Shown: positions 1-9,203, counted from the first letter of the stretch. The stretch: 59,925 bases of DNA from Tissierellales bacterium (GCA_014360205.1 JACIXZ010000009.1:1-59925); one strand, 5' to 3'. A program made the numbers and translations. Notes: a model not told the origin generated them from the letters alone.

Positions 1-116
1 TCTGGTGGCGATAGCAAGAGGGAAACACCTGTACCCATACCGAACACAGAAGTTAAGCCTCTTAACGCCGATGGTACTTGGATGGCAACGTCCTGGGAGA
101 GTAGGTAGCTGCCAGA
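1..116 (+). rRNA. rrf: 5S ribosomal RNA
   Basis: The sequence reads as a bacterial 5S rRNA. Bases 1-9 pair with 108-116 to close helix I, and the internal block with CCGAACACAGAAGTTAAGC is the conserved loop B/helix III region. The gene appears complete, starting at or within a base or two of the window edge. It is followed 14 bases later by a tRNA gene, so this is the end of an rRNA operon with a trailing tRNA cluster. Confidence 0.95.
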
Positions 117-130
117 CTTTAGAAAAAAAT

Positions 131-205
131 TCTCAGGTAGCTCAATGGCGGAGCAACCGGCTGTTAACCGGTAGGTTGTGGGTTCGAGTCCCACCCTGAG
201 AGCCA
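131..205 (+). tRNA. tRNA-Asn(GTT)
   Basis: Full cloverleaf with acceptor stem TCTCAGG/CCTGAGA and encoded CCA end. The anticodon loop CTGTTAA gives anticodon GTT. First tRNA of the cluster behind 5S rRNA. Confidence 0.97.
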
Positions 206-208
206 TGT

Positions 209-296
209 GCCGGGGTGGCGGAACTGGCAGACGCACAGGACTTAAAATCCTGCGACCCTTAAAGTCGTACCGGTTCGATTCCGGTCCTCGGCACCA
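209..296 (+). tRNA. tRNA-Leu(TAA)
   Basis: Class II tRNA with long variable arm, acceptor GCCGGGG/CCTCGGC, anticodon loop CTTAAAA (anticodon TAA) and encoded CCA. Confidence 0.97.
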
Positions 297-315
297 ATTT
301 TATTCAATTTTATAT

Positions 316-392
<77 letters not shown>

Positions 393-443
393 TACATATA
401 TTGAATATGAAGATAATTTTTCTTGTCAATGGAGTAAATTTTC

Positions 444-520
444 GGCGGCGTAGCTCAGTTGGCTAGAGCATGCGGTTCATACCCGCAGTGTCAGCGGTTC
501 AAATCCGTTCGCCGCTACCA
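444..520 (+). tRNA. elongator tRNA-Met(CAT)
   Basis: Anticodon loop TTCATAC gives CAT. The acceptor is GGCGGCG/CGCCGCT, and the body resembles Bacillus elongator Met tRNA rather than initiator or lysidine-type Ile tRNA. CCA is encoded. Confidence 0.92.
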
Positions 521-525
521 AATGC

Positions 526-600
526 GGCCCTATGGTCAAGCGGTTAAGACATCGCCCTTTCACGGCGGTAACCCGGGTTCGAATCCCGGTAGGGTCACCA
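526..600 (+). tRNA. tRNA-Glu(TTC)
   Basis: Acceptor GGCCCTA/TAGGGTC, anticodon loop CTTTCAC (TTC), encoded CCA. Confidence 0.97.
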
Positions 601-628
601 TAAAATATTTTAATAAGAGAATGATTAT

Positions 629-704
629 GGGCGCATAGCTCAGTTGGGAGAGCACCTGCCTTACAAGCAGGGGGTCATAGGTTCGAGCCCTATTGTGCCC
701 ACCA
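629..704 (+). tRNA. tRNA-Val(TAC)
   Basis: Acceptor GGGCGCA/TGTGCCC, anticodon loop CTTACAA (TAC), encoded CCA. Confidence 0.97.
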
Positions 705-720
705 TAAGCATAAAAAAAGT

Positions 721-797
721 GGCCTGGTAGTTCAGCTGGTTAGAATGCCAGCCTGTCACGCTGGAGGTCGAGGGTTCGAGTCCCTTCCAGGTCGCCA
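721..797 (+). tRNA. tRNA-Asp(GTC)
   Basis: Acceptor GGCCTGG/CCAGGTC, anticodon loop CTGTCAC (GTC), encoded CCA. Confidence 0.97.
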
Positions 798-803
798 AAA
801 CAT

Positions 804-879
804 GCTGGCGTAGCTCAATTGGCAGAGCAACTGACTTGTAATCAGTAGGTTGGGGGTTCAAGTCCTCTCGCCAGCTCCA
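804..879 (+). tRNA. tRNA-Thr(TGT)
   Basis: Acceptor GCTGGCG/CGCCAGC, anticodon loop CTTGTAA (TGT), encoded CCA. Confidence 0.97.
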
Positions 880-887
880 TAAGTTAA

Positions 888-973
888 GGAGGAGTTCCCG
901 AGTTGGCCAAAGGGGACGGACTGTAAATCCGTTAGCTCAGCTTTCACTGGTTCAAATCCAGTCTCCTCCACCA
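888..973 (+). tRNA. tRNA-Tyr(GTA)
   Basis: Class II tRNA with long variable arm, acceptor GGAGGAG/CTCCTCC, anticodon loop CTGTAAA (GTA), encoded CCA. Confidence 0.97.
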
Positions 974-985
974 ATAAAATAACAT

Positions 986-1059
986 GCGGGTGTAGCTCAG
1001 TGGTAGAGCCCCAGCCTTCCAAGCTGGTTGCGAGGGTTCGATTCCCTTCACCCGCTCCA
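986..1059 (+). tRNA. tRNA-Gly(TCC)
   Basis: Acceptor GCGGGTG/CACCCGC, anticodon loop CTTCCAA (TCC), encoded CCA. Confidence 0.97.
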
Positions 1060-1074
1060 TTAAATCAATATCGT

Positions 1075-1151
1075 GCACCTATAGCTCAGTTGGATAGAGC
1101 AACGGACTTCTAATCCGTGTGCCGGGGGTTCGAATCCTCCTAGGTGCACCA
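1075..1151 (+). tRNA. tRNA-Arg(TCT)
   Basis: Acceptor GCACCTA/TAGGTGC, anticodon loop CTTCTAA (TCT), encoded CCA. Confidence 0.96.
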
Positions 1152-1157
1152 TTATGT

Positions 1158-1235
1158 TGGGGTGTAGCCAAGTCGGTAAGGCACTAGACTTTGACTCTAG
1201 CATTTCCGCAGGTTCGAGTCCTGCCACCCCAGCCA
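1158..1235 (+). tRNA. tRNA-Gln(TTG)
   Basis: Acceptor TGGGGTG/CACCCCA, anticodon loop CTTTGAC (TTG), encoded CCA. Confidence 0.96.
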
Positions 1236-1247
1236 TTTTTTAAATTT

Positions 1248-1323
1248 GATCCATTAGCTCAGTCGGCAGAGCACCTGACTTTTAATCAGGGTGTCCCGCG
1301 TTCGAGTCGCGGATGGATCACCA
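1248..1323 (+). tRNA. tRNA-Lys(TTT)
   Basis: Acceptor GATCCAT/ATGGATC, anticodon loop CTTTTAA (TTT), encoded CCA. Confidence 0.96.
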
Positions 1324-1325
1324 AT

Positions 1326-1416
1326 GGAGAGGTACCGAAGTGGTCATAACGGGGCGGTCTTGAAAACCGTTTGGGCTTTGCGGCCCACGTGGGTTCGAAT
1401 CCCACTCTCTCCGCCA
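1326..1416 (+). tRNA. tRNA-Ser(TGA)
   Basis: Class II tRNA with long variable arm, acceptor GGAGAGG/TCTCTCC, anticodon loop CTTGAAA (TGA), encoded CCA. Confidence 0.96.
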
Positions 1417-1423
1417 ACCAAAA

Positions 1424-1515
1424 GGAGAAGTACTCAAGTGGCTGAAGAGGCTCCCCTGCTAAGGGAGTAGGTCCCGACAAGGGGCGCGAGGGTTCAAATC
1501 CCTCCTTCTCCGCCA
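1424..1515 (+). tRNA. tRNA-Ser(GCT)
   Basis: Class II tRNA with long variable arm, acceptor GGAGAAG/CTTCTCC, anticodon loop CTGCTAA (GCT), encoded CCA. Confidence 0.96.
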
Positions 1516-1524
1516 CATAATTTA

Positions 1525-1601
1525 GGGCCTTTAGCTCAGTTGGTTAGAGCGTCCGGCTCATAACCGGCAGGTCCGGGGTTCGAGTCCCTGAAGGCCCACC
1601 A
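1525..1601 (+). tRNA. tRNA-Ile2(CAT), copy 1
   Basis: Anticodon CAT in a loop CTCATAA closed by GG/CC. The GGGCCTT acceptor and overall body match the minor isoleucine tRNA whose C34 is converted to lysidine by TilS, not elongator Met. An automatic call of tRNA-Met is the main alternative. Identical over its whole length to the copy at 1791-1867. Confidence 0.85.
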
Positions 1602-1618
1602 ATTACATAATATATCTA

Positions 1619-1694
1619 GCCCAGATAGCTCAGTCGGTAGAGCAGTGGACTGAAAATCCACGTGTCGCTGGTTCGATTCCGGCTCTGGGCACCA
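1619..1694 (+). tRNA. tRNA-Phe(GAA)
   Basis: Acceptor GCCCAGA/TCTGGGC, anticodon loop CTGAAAA (GAA), encoded CCA. Confidence 0.97.
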
Positions 1695-1706
1695 TTTTTT
1701 ATAATT

Positions 1707-1781
1707 AGGGGTGTAGTTCAGTGGCAGAACGTCGGTCTCCAAAACCGAATGTCGTGGGTTCAAATCCTGCCACCCCTGCCA
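1707..1781 (+). tRNA. tRNA-Trp(CCA)
   Basis: Acceptor AGGGGTG/CACCCCT, anticodon loop CTCCAAA (CCA), encoded CCA end. Confidence 0.97.
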
Positions 1782-1790
1782 TGATCGTAA

Positions 1791-1867
1791 GGGCCTTTAG
1801 CTCAGTTGGTTAGAGCGTCCGGCTCATAACCGGCAGGTCCGGGGTTCGAGTCCCTGAAGGCCCACCA
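1791..1867 (+). tRNA. tRNA-Ile2(CAT), copy 2
   Basis: Exact duplicate of 1525-1601, including the five bases that follow it. Lysidine-type isoleucine tRNA by its loop and acceptor; tRNA-Met is the alternative label. It is the last tRNA before the cluster terminator. Confidence 0.85.
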
Positions 1868-1890
1868 ATTAAATATTGATAATATAGAAG

Positions 1891-1917
1891 AACCTTGTAG
1901 AATCAAGGTTTTTTTTA
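1891..1917 (+). terminator. terminator of the rRNA-tRNA operon
   Basis: A 7-bp stem AACCTTG/CAAGGTT with a 6-base loop is followed by a run of T. It closes the tRNA cluster. Confidence 0.9.
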
Positions 1918-2029
1918 TTATGTGCTTAAAATTCGAATAGAAAGAAATCAAAATAATTAATTATAGCCTACTCGATTGTGCTTATTTATAGTATAATGAA
2001 AGGTGATAATTAAGGGAGTGGTTTATTAA

Positions 2030-2506
2030 ATGAAAATTAAAGGTAAATTAATTATATTTGCAGCAACTGGAATAATTGCAGGAACTTATTTTGTATCTAA
2101 TATAATTTCAAATAGGATTTTTGCAGAGCCTGGTACTGATAGCGATCCATTGATTACTTTAAGTTATTTAGAAAAAAGAATTGAAGAGGTTAAACAGTAT
2201 GTAGATAACAAAACGAGTGGTTCAGACAATTCTAACAGCAATAAATTAGAGGTAATTGAGCTACAAAGCGGGCAGAGAATTATCGGAAAAGAAGGAACAG
2301 AATTTATTTTAAGAAGCGGAAGAGCAGTAGCAAAAACGAGTTCTCTAGGGGGCATTTCAGATGTCACAGCAGGGGTTGATTTGCAAGAAGGAGAAAATAT
2401 ACCAAGGAATCATCAACTGATAATACCGAGAGATGATGGACGAGGTTTAATAATTATCCACGATTCTACTTTCATCTTAGTAAGGGGGGAGTATATTATT
2501 GAGTGA
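2030..2506 (+). CDS. membrane-anchored exported protein of unknown function
   Basis: 158 residues. A basic start and a hydrophobic stretch at about residues 6-24 form a signal anchor, so most of the protein should lie outside the membrane. Residues about 45-60 are charged and helical, then comes a Ser/Asn linker and a beta-rich C-terminal domain (about 75-158) with short repeated hydrophobic strands. I recognise no enzyme motif. The start ATG has a GGGAG ribosome site 9 bases upstream, and a TATAAT lies at 1992-1997. Its end overlaps the start of the next gene by 8 bases, so it is translated with the surface-polymer genes that follow. A role at the cell envelope is inferred from that context only. 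Confidence 0.75.
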   Translation: MKIKGKLIIFAATGIIAGTYFVSNIISNRIFAEPGTDSDPLITLSYLEKRIEEVKQYVDNKTSGSDNSNSNKLEVIELQSGQRIIGKEGTEFILRSGRAVAKTSSLGGISDVTAGVDLQEGENIPRNHQLIIPRDDGRGLIIIHDSTFILVRGEYIIE

Positions 2507-3266
2507 AATAAATTATATAGTTAAGATGACTCAAGAAATTACTAATGATGATGTGGAAAAGTTTTTGAATTTGTTCAATTTTGTTTTTGATGAAATAAAA
2601 GACAATTTATGGTTTAATTGGAAATACAAACAAAACATATATGGAGATTCAATACATGTTTTCGCTTATGATGAAGATAAGTTAGTTGGAATTAGATGTT
2701 TTTGGAGGAATGACTTAATTAAACAGATAGCTTATCAACCTTGCGATACTGCAGTGTTATCAGAATATCGAAATAGAGGTATTTTTTCTTCTATGAGTAG
2801 ATTTGCTCTTGAAAAAAGCAAAGGAGCGTTCATTTATAATTTTCCTAACGAGAATTCACTTCCTGCTAATTTAAAAATGGGTTGGAAAATTTATAAAAAT
2901 AGATATTTGGGCTTAAATTTAAGACTAGACGATTTAAATAACGAAGAAGATTATATAGATGAAGAGTACTTAAAGTGGAGATATGTTGAAAATCCAAACA
3001 ATAAATACTATTACACTAGTGGAAGAGAAAAATCATATCTACTATTAAAAAGGAAAAATGGGATATATTTTTATCTTGGAAATTTTGAACCAAAATTCAA
3101 TCAATATTTTGAAAAAACGAGTGGAGGTTTGATATTTAGATATTTAGATAAAAAAACTTTAACTTCCAGTATTCTAAAAAGCAAAAGCACCACAGTTTAT
3201 TATGACAATAGGGAAACAGAAACAGTTATTCCGTTTATACCTATAAATAAGGCGGACTACTTCTAA
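2499..3266 (+). CDS. GNAT-family N-acetyltransferase
   Basis: 255 residues starting at TTG, 8 bases after a GGGGGGA ribosome site and overlapping the preceding gene. The central part (about residues 60-130) has the GNAT pattern: a strand with the arginine-rich acetyl-CoA loop (EYRNRGIFSSM) followed by a helix and the NEN...N turn. The second half is variable, as in acetyltransferases linked to polysaccharide loci. It should move an acetyl group from acetyl-CoA to an amine, possibly an amino sugar freed by the deacetylase encoded next; that coupling is inference. Family membership is fairly sure, substrate unknown. Confidence 0.75.
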   Translation: MSEINYIVKMTQEITNDDVEKFLNLFNFVFDEIKDNLWFNWKYKQNIYGDSIHVFAYDEDKLVGIRCFWRNDLIKQIAYQPCDTAVLSEYRNRGIFSSMSRFALEKSKGAFIYNFPNENSLPANLKMGWKIYKNRYLGLNLRLDDLNNEEDYIDEEYLKWRYVENPNNKYYYTSGREKSYLLLKRKNGIYFYLGNFEPKFNQYFEKTSGGLIFRYLDKKTLTSSILKSKSTTVYYDNRETETVIPFIPINKADYF

Positions 3267-3280
3267 ATGAGGGTGATATT

Positions 3281-4237
3281 TTGAATAAAAAAAAAGTTAA
3301 AAAGGTACTGAGAAGACCTATGAATTATATTAATAGAGTCTATACTAAATTTATTTTTTTTAAGAATTCTAAAAAACCAATTTATGACATAGATCATTTA
3401 ATGGGATTAAATGATAAAGTGATAGTGTTTGCACCTCATGTAGACGATGAAACTATTGGTTTGGGAGGTACTTTGTTAAAATACAAAGAAAAAGGGGAAG
3501 AAATATATGTAGTTTACATGACAGATGGAAGTGGTGCAACTACAGATTTAGATGAGGAAGAACTGATAAAACAAAGAAAAAATGAAGCAGAAAACTTAAA
3601 AGAAATATACAATATAAAAGAAATTTTTTTTCTCGACTATAAAGATTCTGCATTAGACTATAATGATGAAAATTTAATAGATAATATTAAGTTAATTGTT
3701 AAAGACATTAAACCGACTATAATCTATATTCCTTTTTTGATTGACTCACATGTGGATCATTTTAACACTTCTATTTCTGTTTTAAATGCATTATATGATA
3801 TGGACAATGAATATGTTTCTAATCTAAAGATCATATGCTACCAAATTAATAGCCCTATAATGCCTAATCTAATAACAAATATTACAGCTTTAACTAAAGA
3901 ACAATTTGAAAAAAAGAAGAAAATATATAGAGTATTTTCATCGCAATGGGCAATGGGATTTGATGTTTTTTCATTGATTGACGAAAGACAAACTTCCTAT
4001 TATAAAAAAGGTGTTGCTTCAGAAGTCTTTGTAAAATCGGATTTAAAATCATTGATAAAAGCTTCTAAATACCTTATTGAAAATGGATACAATCCAACAG
4101 ATTATGTTCAACTTAGCAGCGAGTTTAACTTAATAAAAGCTTTTAGACATAATCGAGATAAAAAAAAGGAATTTAGCGATAAAATAGCTGAGATTCTCTT
4201 CGGAGAGGAGGGAGGCTCTATAGATAGAGCCATTTAA
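3281..4237 (+). CDS. PIG-L (LmbE-like) family deacetylase
   Basis: 318 residues from a TTG start behind a GAGGGTGA ribosome site. Residues 51-57 read APHVDDE, the zinc-binding and catalytic motif of the PIG-L/LmbE N-acetylglucosaminyl deacetylase family. A second HVDH motif near residue 158 supplies another metal ligand. Family members remove an acetyl group from GlcNAc in lipid- or nucleotide-linked sugars and related molecules. The first 35 residues are strongly basic, suggesting contact with membrane lipid. It sits between the GNAT gene and the GT4-CsaB gene, so a role in tailoring an amino sugar of a surface polymer is likely but not shown. Confidence 0.85.
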   Translation: MNKKKVKKVLRRPMNYINRVYTKFIFFKNSKKPIYDIDHLMGLNDKVIVFAPHVDDETIGLGGTLLKYKEKGEEIYVVYMTDGSGATTDLDEEELIKQRKNEAENLKEIYNIKEIFFLDYKDSALDYNDENLIDNIKLIVKDIKPTIIYIPFLIDSHVDHFNTSISVLNALYDMDNEYVSNLKIICYQINSPIMPNLITNITALTKEQFEKKKKIYRVFSSQWAMGFDVFSLIDERQTSYYKKGVASEVFVKSDLKSLIKASKYLIENGYNPTDYVQLSSEFNLIKAFRHNRDKKKEFSDKIAEILFGEEGGSIDRAI

Positions 4238-4238
4238 T

Positions 4239-6458
4239 TTGAAGGTACTGCATTTAATTAGTGGAGGAGATAGTGGAGGAGCAAAAACTCATATTATTTC
4301 TTTGTTAAAAGGTTTAAGCAAAAACATAAATGTTAAGCTAATATGTTTTATAGAAGATTCTTTTTATAAGGATGCTTTAAAAGAAGGAATTAATATAGAA
4401 GTTTTCAAACAAGATAATAGGTTTGATCTTTCTGTAGTTGATGAATTAGTAGATGAGATAGAAAAAGAAAATTATGACATTATACACTGCCATGGGGCTC
4501 GAGCGAATTTTATAGCTACTTTTTTAAAGAGAAAAATAAAAAAGCCATTTGTAACAACTATTCACAGTGATTACAAATTAGATTTTAAAGATAATTTTTA
4601 TAAGAGAGTAGTATATACAAATCTTAATAGGATAAGTCTAAAAAGATTTGATTATTATATAGCTGTGTCTGATACTTTCAGACAAATGTTGATAGAAAGA
4701 GGATTTAGAAGAGATAAGATATTTGTAACATATAACGGAATAGATTGCGATAAAAATGAATATTATGTTTCTAAAAAAGAGTTTCTAGCAAGATATAATA
4801 TAGATTACGATGAAAATGATGTTTTTATAGGGATTTTAGCACGATTAGACAAAGTAAAAGATCATTTAACTTTTATGAAAGCAGTAAAAGAAGTGTCTAA
4901 TAATTATAAAATTAAAGCATTAATTGCTGGTGAAGGGCCAGAAAAAGATGAACTACAAGATATAGCAAAAGAATATGGAATCGAAAAAAATGTGTATTTC
5001 TTAGGATATGTGAAAGATCCATTTTCATTTTTAAATGCGATAGACATAAATTGTTTAACTTCTCTTAGCGAGAGCTTTCCATATACTATATTAGAAGGAG
5101 CTAAATTAAACAAAACAGTAATAACTACTGATGTTGGTGGTATTAATAAGCTCGTAAAAAATGGAGAAAATGGATTCTTAATTAAAATAGGGGACTATAA
5201 AGAACTTGCAAATAAGATTATGTATTTAATAGATAATAAAGATGAAAGAATCAAGATGGGGCAAAATTTACATGATGATGCTTGCACTAGATATTCTTAT
5301 GATGCTATGGCAATGAACCATATAGAAATATATAAATATATCCTAAATTCTTCTCCAAAAGTTTTAATGTCAGGGTATTTTGGATTTGACAATAGCGGGG
5401 ATGATGCTATATTAAAAGCAATAGTTAACGATTTATTGGAGTATGATAATGATTTAAAAATCAAGGTGTTATCGAATAACCCGGATAAAACTGAAGATAT
5501 GTGTGGGGTATTTTCTGCTAATAGATTTAAAATAAAAGACGTTCTATTTTCAATTAGAGAAACTGATTTACTTATAAGCGGTGGAGGCAGTTTACTACAA
5601 GATGTTACATCAACTAGGTCCCTTTTATATTATTTAGCTTTAATGAAATTAGCTCTTATTTATAAAAAACCAATATTAGTTTATGCTAATGGCATAGGGC
5701 CAATAAATAAGAGCATAAATAGAAAGCTATCAAAAAATATATTAAATAAAGTTAACTTTATATCTCTAAGGGATAGTCTATCTTTAGATTATTTGAAAAA
5801 ACTAGGAGTTACAAACCCCAATATCAAGGTAACAGCAGATCCAGTGTTTACTTTAAAAGCATCTGATGATAATAAAGTACTAGAAATACTAGAAAACGAA
5901 AAAATACCTACTGATAAGAAATTGGTTGGTATTTCGATAAGAAAATGGAAAAATGATCAAAAACTTTTAAACGAATTAGCTAAGACAATAAATTATTTAA
6001 TAAACACAAAAAAAGTTAATGTGATTTTGATTCCTATGCATCATAGGGAGGACTTTGAAATAAGCAAATGTTTATTAGAATTGACAAATTTAAAAGGATG
6101 CTTTATTCTTAAAAATGAATATCCAGTTGAAAATATACTAGGAATAATTAAGAATATGGAATTAATTATCTCTATGAGACTTCACACTTTAATTTATGCC
6201 ACTACTCAAGTAACACCTATGATTGGAATTGTCTATGATCCTAAAGTCGAAGGATTTCTTAAACAAATAGATTATGAGTATTATTTGCCAGTTGAAAAGG
6301 TAGAATCTGAGCATTTAATTAATTTTATTGACAATATATATGAAAAAACACCTGAAATAAAAAATAAATTAGACCAAAACAGGCAAATATTAAGAAATTT
6401 ATCGAAAGAAAATGTTGAATTAGTCTATCGTTTGCTAGGAAGGGATATTAATGAATAA
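4239..6458 (+). CDS. fused GT4 glycosyltransferase / CsaB polysaccharide pyruvyltransferase
   Basis: 739 residues, TTG start one base after the previous stop. Residues about 1-375 form a GT-B glycosyltransferase of family 4: the N-terminal GGDSGGAKTH loop, LARLDKVKDH at the start of the second lobe, and the ESFPYTILEG motif that holds the nucleotide sugar. Residues about 378-735 form a complete polysaccharide pyruvyltransferase, starting GYFGFDNSGDDAIL and ending with the SMRLH signature typical of CsaB. CsaB adds ketal pyruvate to the secondary cell wall polymer to which SLH-domain proteins bind. The two activities are usually separate proteins, so this gene may let one polypeptide transfer a sugar and pyruvylate the product. 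Its end overlaps the tagA-like gene. Both domains look intact. Confidence 0.88.
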   Translation: MKVLHLISGGDSGGAKTHIISLLKGLSKNINVKLICFIEDSFYKDALKEGINIEVFKQDNRFDLSVVDELVDEIEKENYDIIHCHGARANFIATFLKRKIKKPFVTTIHSDYKLDFKDNFYKRVVYTNLNRISLKRFDYYIAVSDTFRQMLIERGFRRDKIFVTYNGIDCDKNEYYVSKKEFLARYNIDYDENDVFIGILARLDKVKDHLTFMKAVKEVSNNYKIKALIAGEGPEKDELQDIAKEYGIEKNVYFLGYVKDPFSFLNAIDINCLTSLSESFPYTILEGAKLNKTVITTDVGGINKLVKNGENGFLIKIGDYKELANKIMYLIDNKDERIKMGQNLHDDACTRYSYDAMAMNHIEIYKYILNSSPKVLMSGYFGFDNSGDDAILKAIVNDLLEYDNDLKIKVLSNNPDKTEDMCGVFSANRFKIKDVLFSIRETDLLISGGGSLLQDVTSTRSLLYYLALMKLALIYKKPILVYANGIGPINKSINRKLSKNILNKVNFISLRDSLSLDYLKKLGVTNPNIKVTADPVFTLKASDDNKVLEILENEKIPTDKKLVGISIRKWKNDQKLLNELAKTINYLINTKKVNVILIPMHHREDFEISKCLLELTNLKGCFILKNEYPVENILGIIKNMELIISMRLHTLIYATTQVTPMIGIVYDPKVEGFLKQIDYEYYLPVEKVESEHLINFIDNIYEKTPEIKNKLDQNRQILRNLSKENVELVYRLLGRDINE

Positions 6459-7215
6459 AGTTGACATATTTGGAATTCAAGTAGAAAACACTACTTTAGA
6501 TGAAGTTATAGAAGATTTAGAAGATGCACTTTTAAATAAAAGGAAAACAATAGTGTTTACGCCAAATACCGAAATAGTAATGATGGCTAAGAAAGATGAA
6601 AAACTTAAAAAGCTTATAAATACAGCTAACCATGTAATTCCTGATGGAATAGGATTGATTTATGGGGCTAAAATTAAAGGTATTACTCTTAAACAAAGAG
6701 TTACAGGCTATGACACTTCTATAAGATTATTAGAAATAGCAAACAAGTATGGGTTAGGGTTGTATTTGCTTGGTGGGAAGGACGGAGTCAGTAAAGATGC
6801 CTTCGCCAATATATTAAAAAAATATCCAAACATAAGATTATCTGGATATCATCATGGGTATTTTAACGGTGCACATACAGGAGATGAGAATTCTTTAGAA
6901 GAGATAAAGATTATTGAAGATATAAATAGGTCTAACCCAGATATACTGTTTGTAGGTTTTGGATTTCCTAAGCAAGAAATATGGATAGATAAAAACAAAG
7001 AAAAGCTAAACACAACAATATTGATAGGAAATGGTGGAGTCATAGATGTACTTTCTGGTAGAGTAAATAGGGCACCAGATATATTTATTAAATTAAATTT
7101 AGAATGGCTATATAGATTGATAAAAAACCCATCAAGGATCAAAAGGCAAGTCTACTTACCATTATTTTTAATACAGGTAATTTTAGATAAAAATTCTATT
7201 TGCGAATTAAATTAG
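6451..7215 (+). CDS. tagA: WecG/TagA/CpsF-family glycosyltransferase
   Basis: 254 residues, full length for the family. It carries the family pattern [10 protein letters not shown], the [11 protein letters not shown] block with the catalytic Asp, and the [10 protein letters not shown] block. TagA transfers N-acetylmannosamine onto undecaprenyl-PP-GlcNAc on the cytoplasmic membrane face, the second step of wall teichoic acid or secondary wall polymer synthesis. The ATG overlaps the 3' end of the GT4-CsaB gene by 8 bases, and the coding region ends 11 bases before the transketolase start, so transcription may continue into tkt. Confidence 0.88.
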   Translation: MNKVDIFGIQVENTTLDEVIEDLEDALLNKRKTIVFTPNTEIVMMAKKDEKLKKLINTANHVIPDGIGLIYGAKIKGITLKQRVTGYDTSIRLLEIANKYGLGLYLLGGKDGVSKDAFANILKKYPNIRLSGYHHGYFNGAHTGDENSLEEIKIIEDINRSNPDILFVGFGFPKQEIWIDKNKEKLNTTILIGNGGVIDVLSGRVNRAPDIFIKLNLEWLYRLIKNPSRIKRQVYLPLFLIQVILDKNSICELN

Positions 7216-7226
7216 GAGGAGATTTT

Positions 7227-9203
7227 ATGAAAAATATTGATCAACTATGTGTTAACACAATTAGAATGCTATCTGTCGAAGGAGTTGAAAAAGCAAAATC
7301 AGGCCATCCAGGAATGCCTTTAGGAGCTGCTCCTATGGCATACACATTGTGGGCTAAGGTTATGAATCACAATGGGAAAAATCCAAACTGGGTTAATAGA
7401 GATAGGTTTGTTTTATCTGCTGGACATGGTTCTATGTTATTATACTCATTACTTCATCTGTTCGACTATGGATTAACTATAGATGATTTAAAAGAGTTTA
7501 GACAATTGGATAGTTTAACTCCAGGCCATCCAGAATATGGGCACACAAAAGGAGTAGAAGCAACAACAGGACCATTGGGTCAGGGGATATCGATGGCTGT
7601 TGGGATGGCTATGGCAGAGGCTCATTTATCAAAGATATTTAATAGAGATAAATTTAACATAATTGATCACTATACCTATGTTATTGCAGGGGATGGAGAT
7701 TTGATGGAGGGCATCAGCAATGAAGCATCTTCTTTAGCTGGTACACTGAAGCTTGGGAAATTAATAGTTCTTTATGATTCAAACTCAATTTCAATAGAGG
7801 GTAGTACTGATTTGGCATTTACAGAAGATGTAAGAAAAAGATATGAAGCATTAGGATGGCACACTCTTTATGTAGAAGATGGTAATGACTTAATATCAAT
7901 AGAAAAAGCAATATTGGAAGCTAAAAAGAATTTAAATCAGCCATCACTTATAGAAATAAGAACACATATAGGATATGGCACTGAAAAACAAGATAGTGCA
8001 TCAGCACATGGTGAGCCATTAGGAGAGCATAACATAGAAATATTAAAGAAAAATTTAGGATGGGATTATGAACCTTTTGTTGTACCAGATGAAGTTAAAT
8101 CACTTTTAAGAGATATATGCAATCAGAATGAGAACAAAGAAAAAGAATGGAACGAATTATTTGCAAAATACATGGATGAATATCCTGAACTTGCTAGGGA
8201 ATTAAAAATGTGGTTAGAAAAGACTGTTCCATCAGATTATCTAGATTCTGATAATTTTTGGAGTTTTGAAAAGGATTTATCCACTAGAGAAGCTTCAGGA
8301 ATATTGATAAATAGATTAGCAGAAGTAATACCTAATTTATTTGGGGGTTCTGCTGATTTAGCTCCTTCGACTAAAACATATATGAAGAATAGAAAGGATT
8401 TTTCACATGAAGATTATACTGGTTCTAACCTTCATTTTGGAGTAAGAGAACATGCTATGGGGGCTATACTAAATGGGATTTCATTGCATGGAGGACTTAG
8501 GCCATTTGGAGCTACTTTCTTCATTTTTAGTGATTATATGAAACCTGCTATGAGATTGTCTTCAATGATGAAATTACCAGTAACTTATGTATTGACACAT
8601 GATAGCATAGGAGTAGGGGAAGATGGACCTACACATCAACCTATTGAACAATTAACGGTTTTTAGAGCTCAACCAAATTTTATAACTTTTAGACCTTGTG
8701 ATGCTAGAGAAACTGCTGCAGCTTGGTATACAGCAATAAATTCAACTCAAACACCTGTTGGAATTATTCTTTCAAGGCAAACCCTGCCATTGTTAGAAGG
8801 AACAGGAAAGCAAGCTCTTAAAGGAGGATATATCTTAAGAAAAGAAACAAAGAAACTTAAATTGATATTGATTGCATCTGGTTCTGAAGTTAATTTAGCA
8901 TATAAAGCTAGTGAAAAACTTGAAGAAGAAGGAATTGGTACTAGAGTTGTAAGTATGCCTTCATTTGAATTATTTGAAATGCAAGACAATGAATACAAAG
9001 AAGAAGTTCTTCCATCTAAAGTTAAAGCTAGAGTTGCAGTGGAAGCAGGAGCATCTTTGAGCTGGTATAAATATGTTGGATTAGATGGTAAAATTGTTGG
9101 TCTAGATAGATTTGGAGAATCTGCACCAGCTAATAAACTATTCGACAAATTTGGATTCAATGTAGAAAACATTGTAAGAGAAGCTTTGGATTTAGTTAAA
9201 TAG
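7227..9203 (+). CDS. tkt: transketolase
   Basis: 658 residues, normal length. The thiamine pyrophosphate motif [13 protein letters not shown] lies near residue 155, and the substrate-binding His regions are present ([10 protein letters not shown] near the N-terminus, GVREHAMG and [16 protein letters not shown] in the pyrimidine domain). It moves two-carbon ketol units between pentose and hexose/triose phosphates in the cytosol. The ATG at 7227 was chosen because AGGAGG lies 8 bases upstream; an upstream TTG at 7200 would overlap tagA and lacks a ribosome site. A hairpin follows the stop. Confidence 0.97.
   Translation: MKNIDQLCVNTIRMLSVEGVEKAKSGHPGMPLGAAPMAYTLWAKVMNHNGKNPNWVNRDRFVLSAGHGSMLLYSLLHLFDYGLTIDDLKEFRQLDSLTPGHPEYGHTKGVEATTGPLGQGISMAVGMAMAEAHLSKIFNRDKFNIIDHYTYVIAGDGDLMEGISNEASSLAGTLKLGKLIVLYDSNSISIEGSTDLAFTEDVRKRYEALGWHTLYVEDGNDLISIEKAILEAKKNLNQPSLIEIRTHIGYGTEKQDSASAHGEPLGEHNIEILKKNLGWDYEPFVVPDEVKSLLRDICNQNENKEKEWNELFAKYMDEYPELARELKMWLEKTVPSDYLDSDNFWSFEKDLSTREASGILINRLAEVIPNLFGGSADLAPSTKTYMKNRKDFSHEDYTGSNLHFGVREHAMGAILNGISLHGGLRPFGATFFIFSDYMKPAMRLSSMMKLPVTYVLTHDSIGVGEDGPTHQPIEQLTVFRAQPNFITFRPCDARETAAAWYTAINSTQTPVGIILSRQTLPLLEGTGKQALKGGYILRKETKKLKLILIASGSEVNLAYKASEKLEEEGIGTRVVSMPSFELFEMQDNEYKEEVLPSKVKARVAVEAGASLSWYKYVGLDGKIVGLDRFGESAPANKLFDKFGFNVENIVREALDLVK

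Noticed and set aside
1525-1601. Naming this CAT tRNA as methionine
   Set aside because: The loop CTCATAA and GGGCCTT acceptor match lysidine-type Ile2; true elongator Met and initiator are already present in the cluster.
8747-9172. 141-codon leftward frame opposite tkt
   Set aside because: Antisense shadow with no family similarity or start signal.
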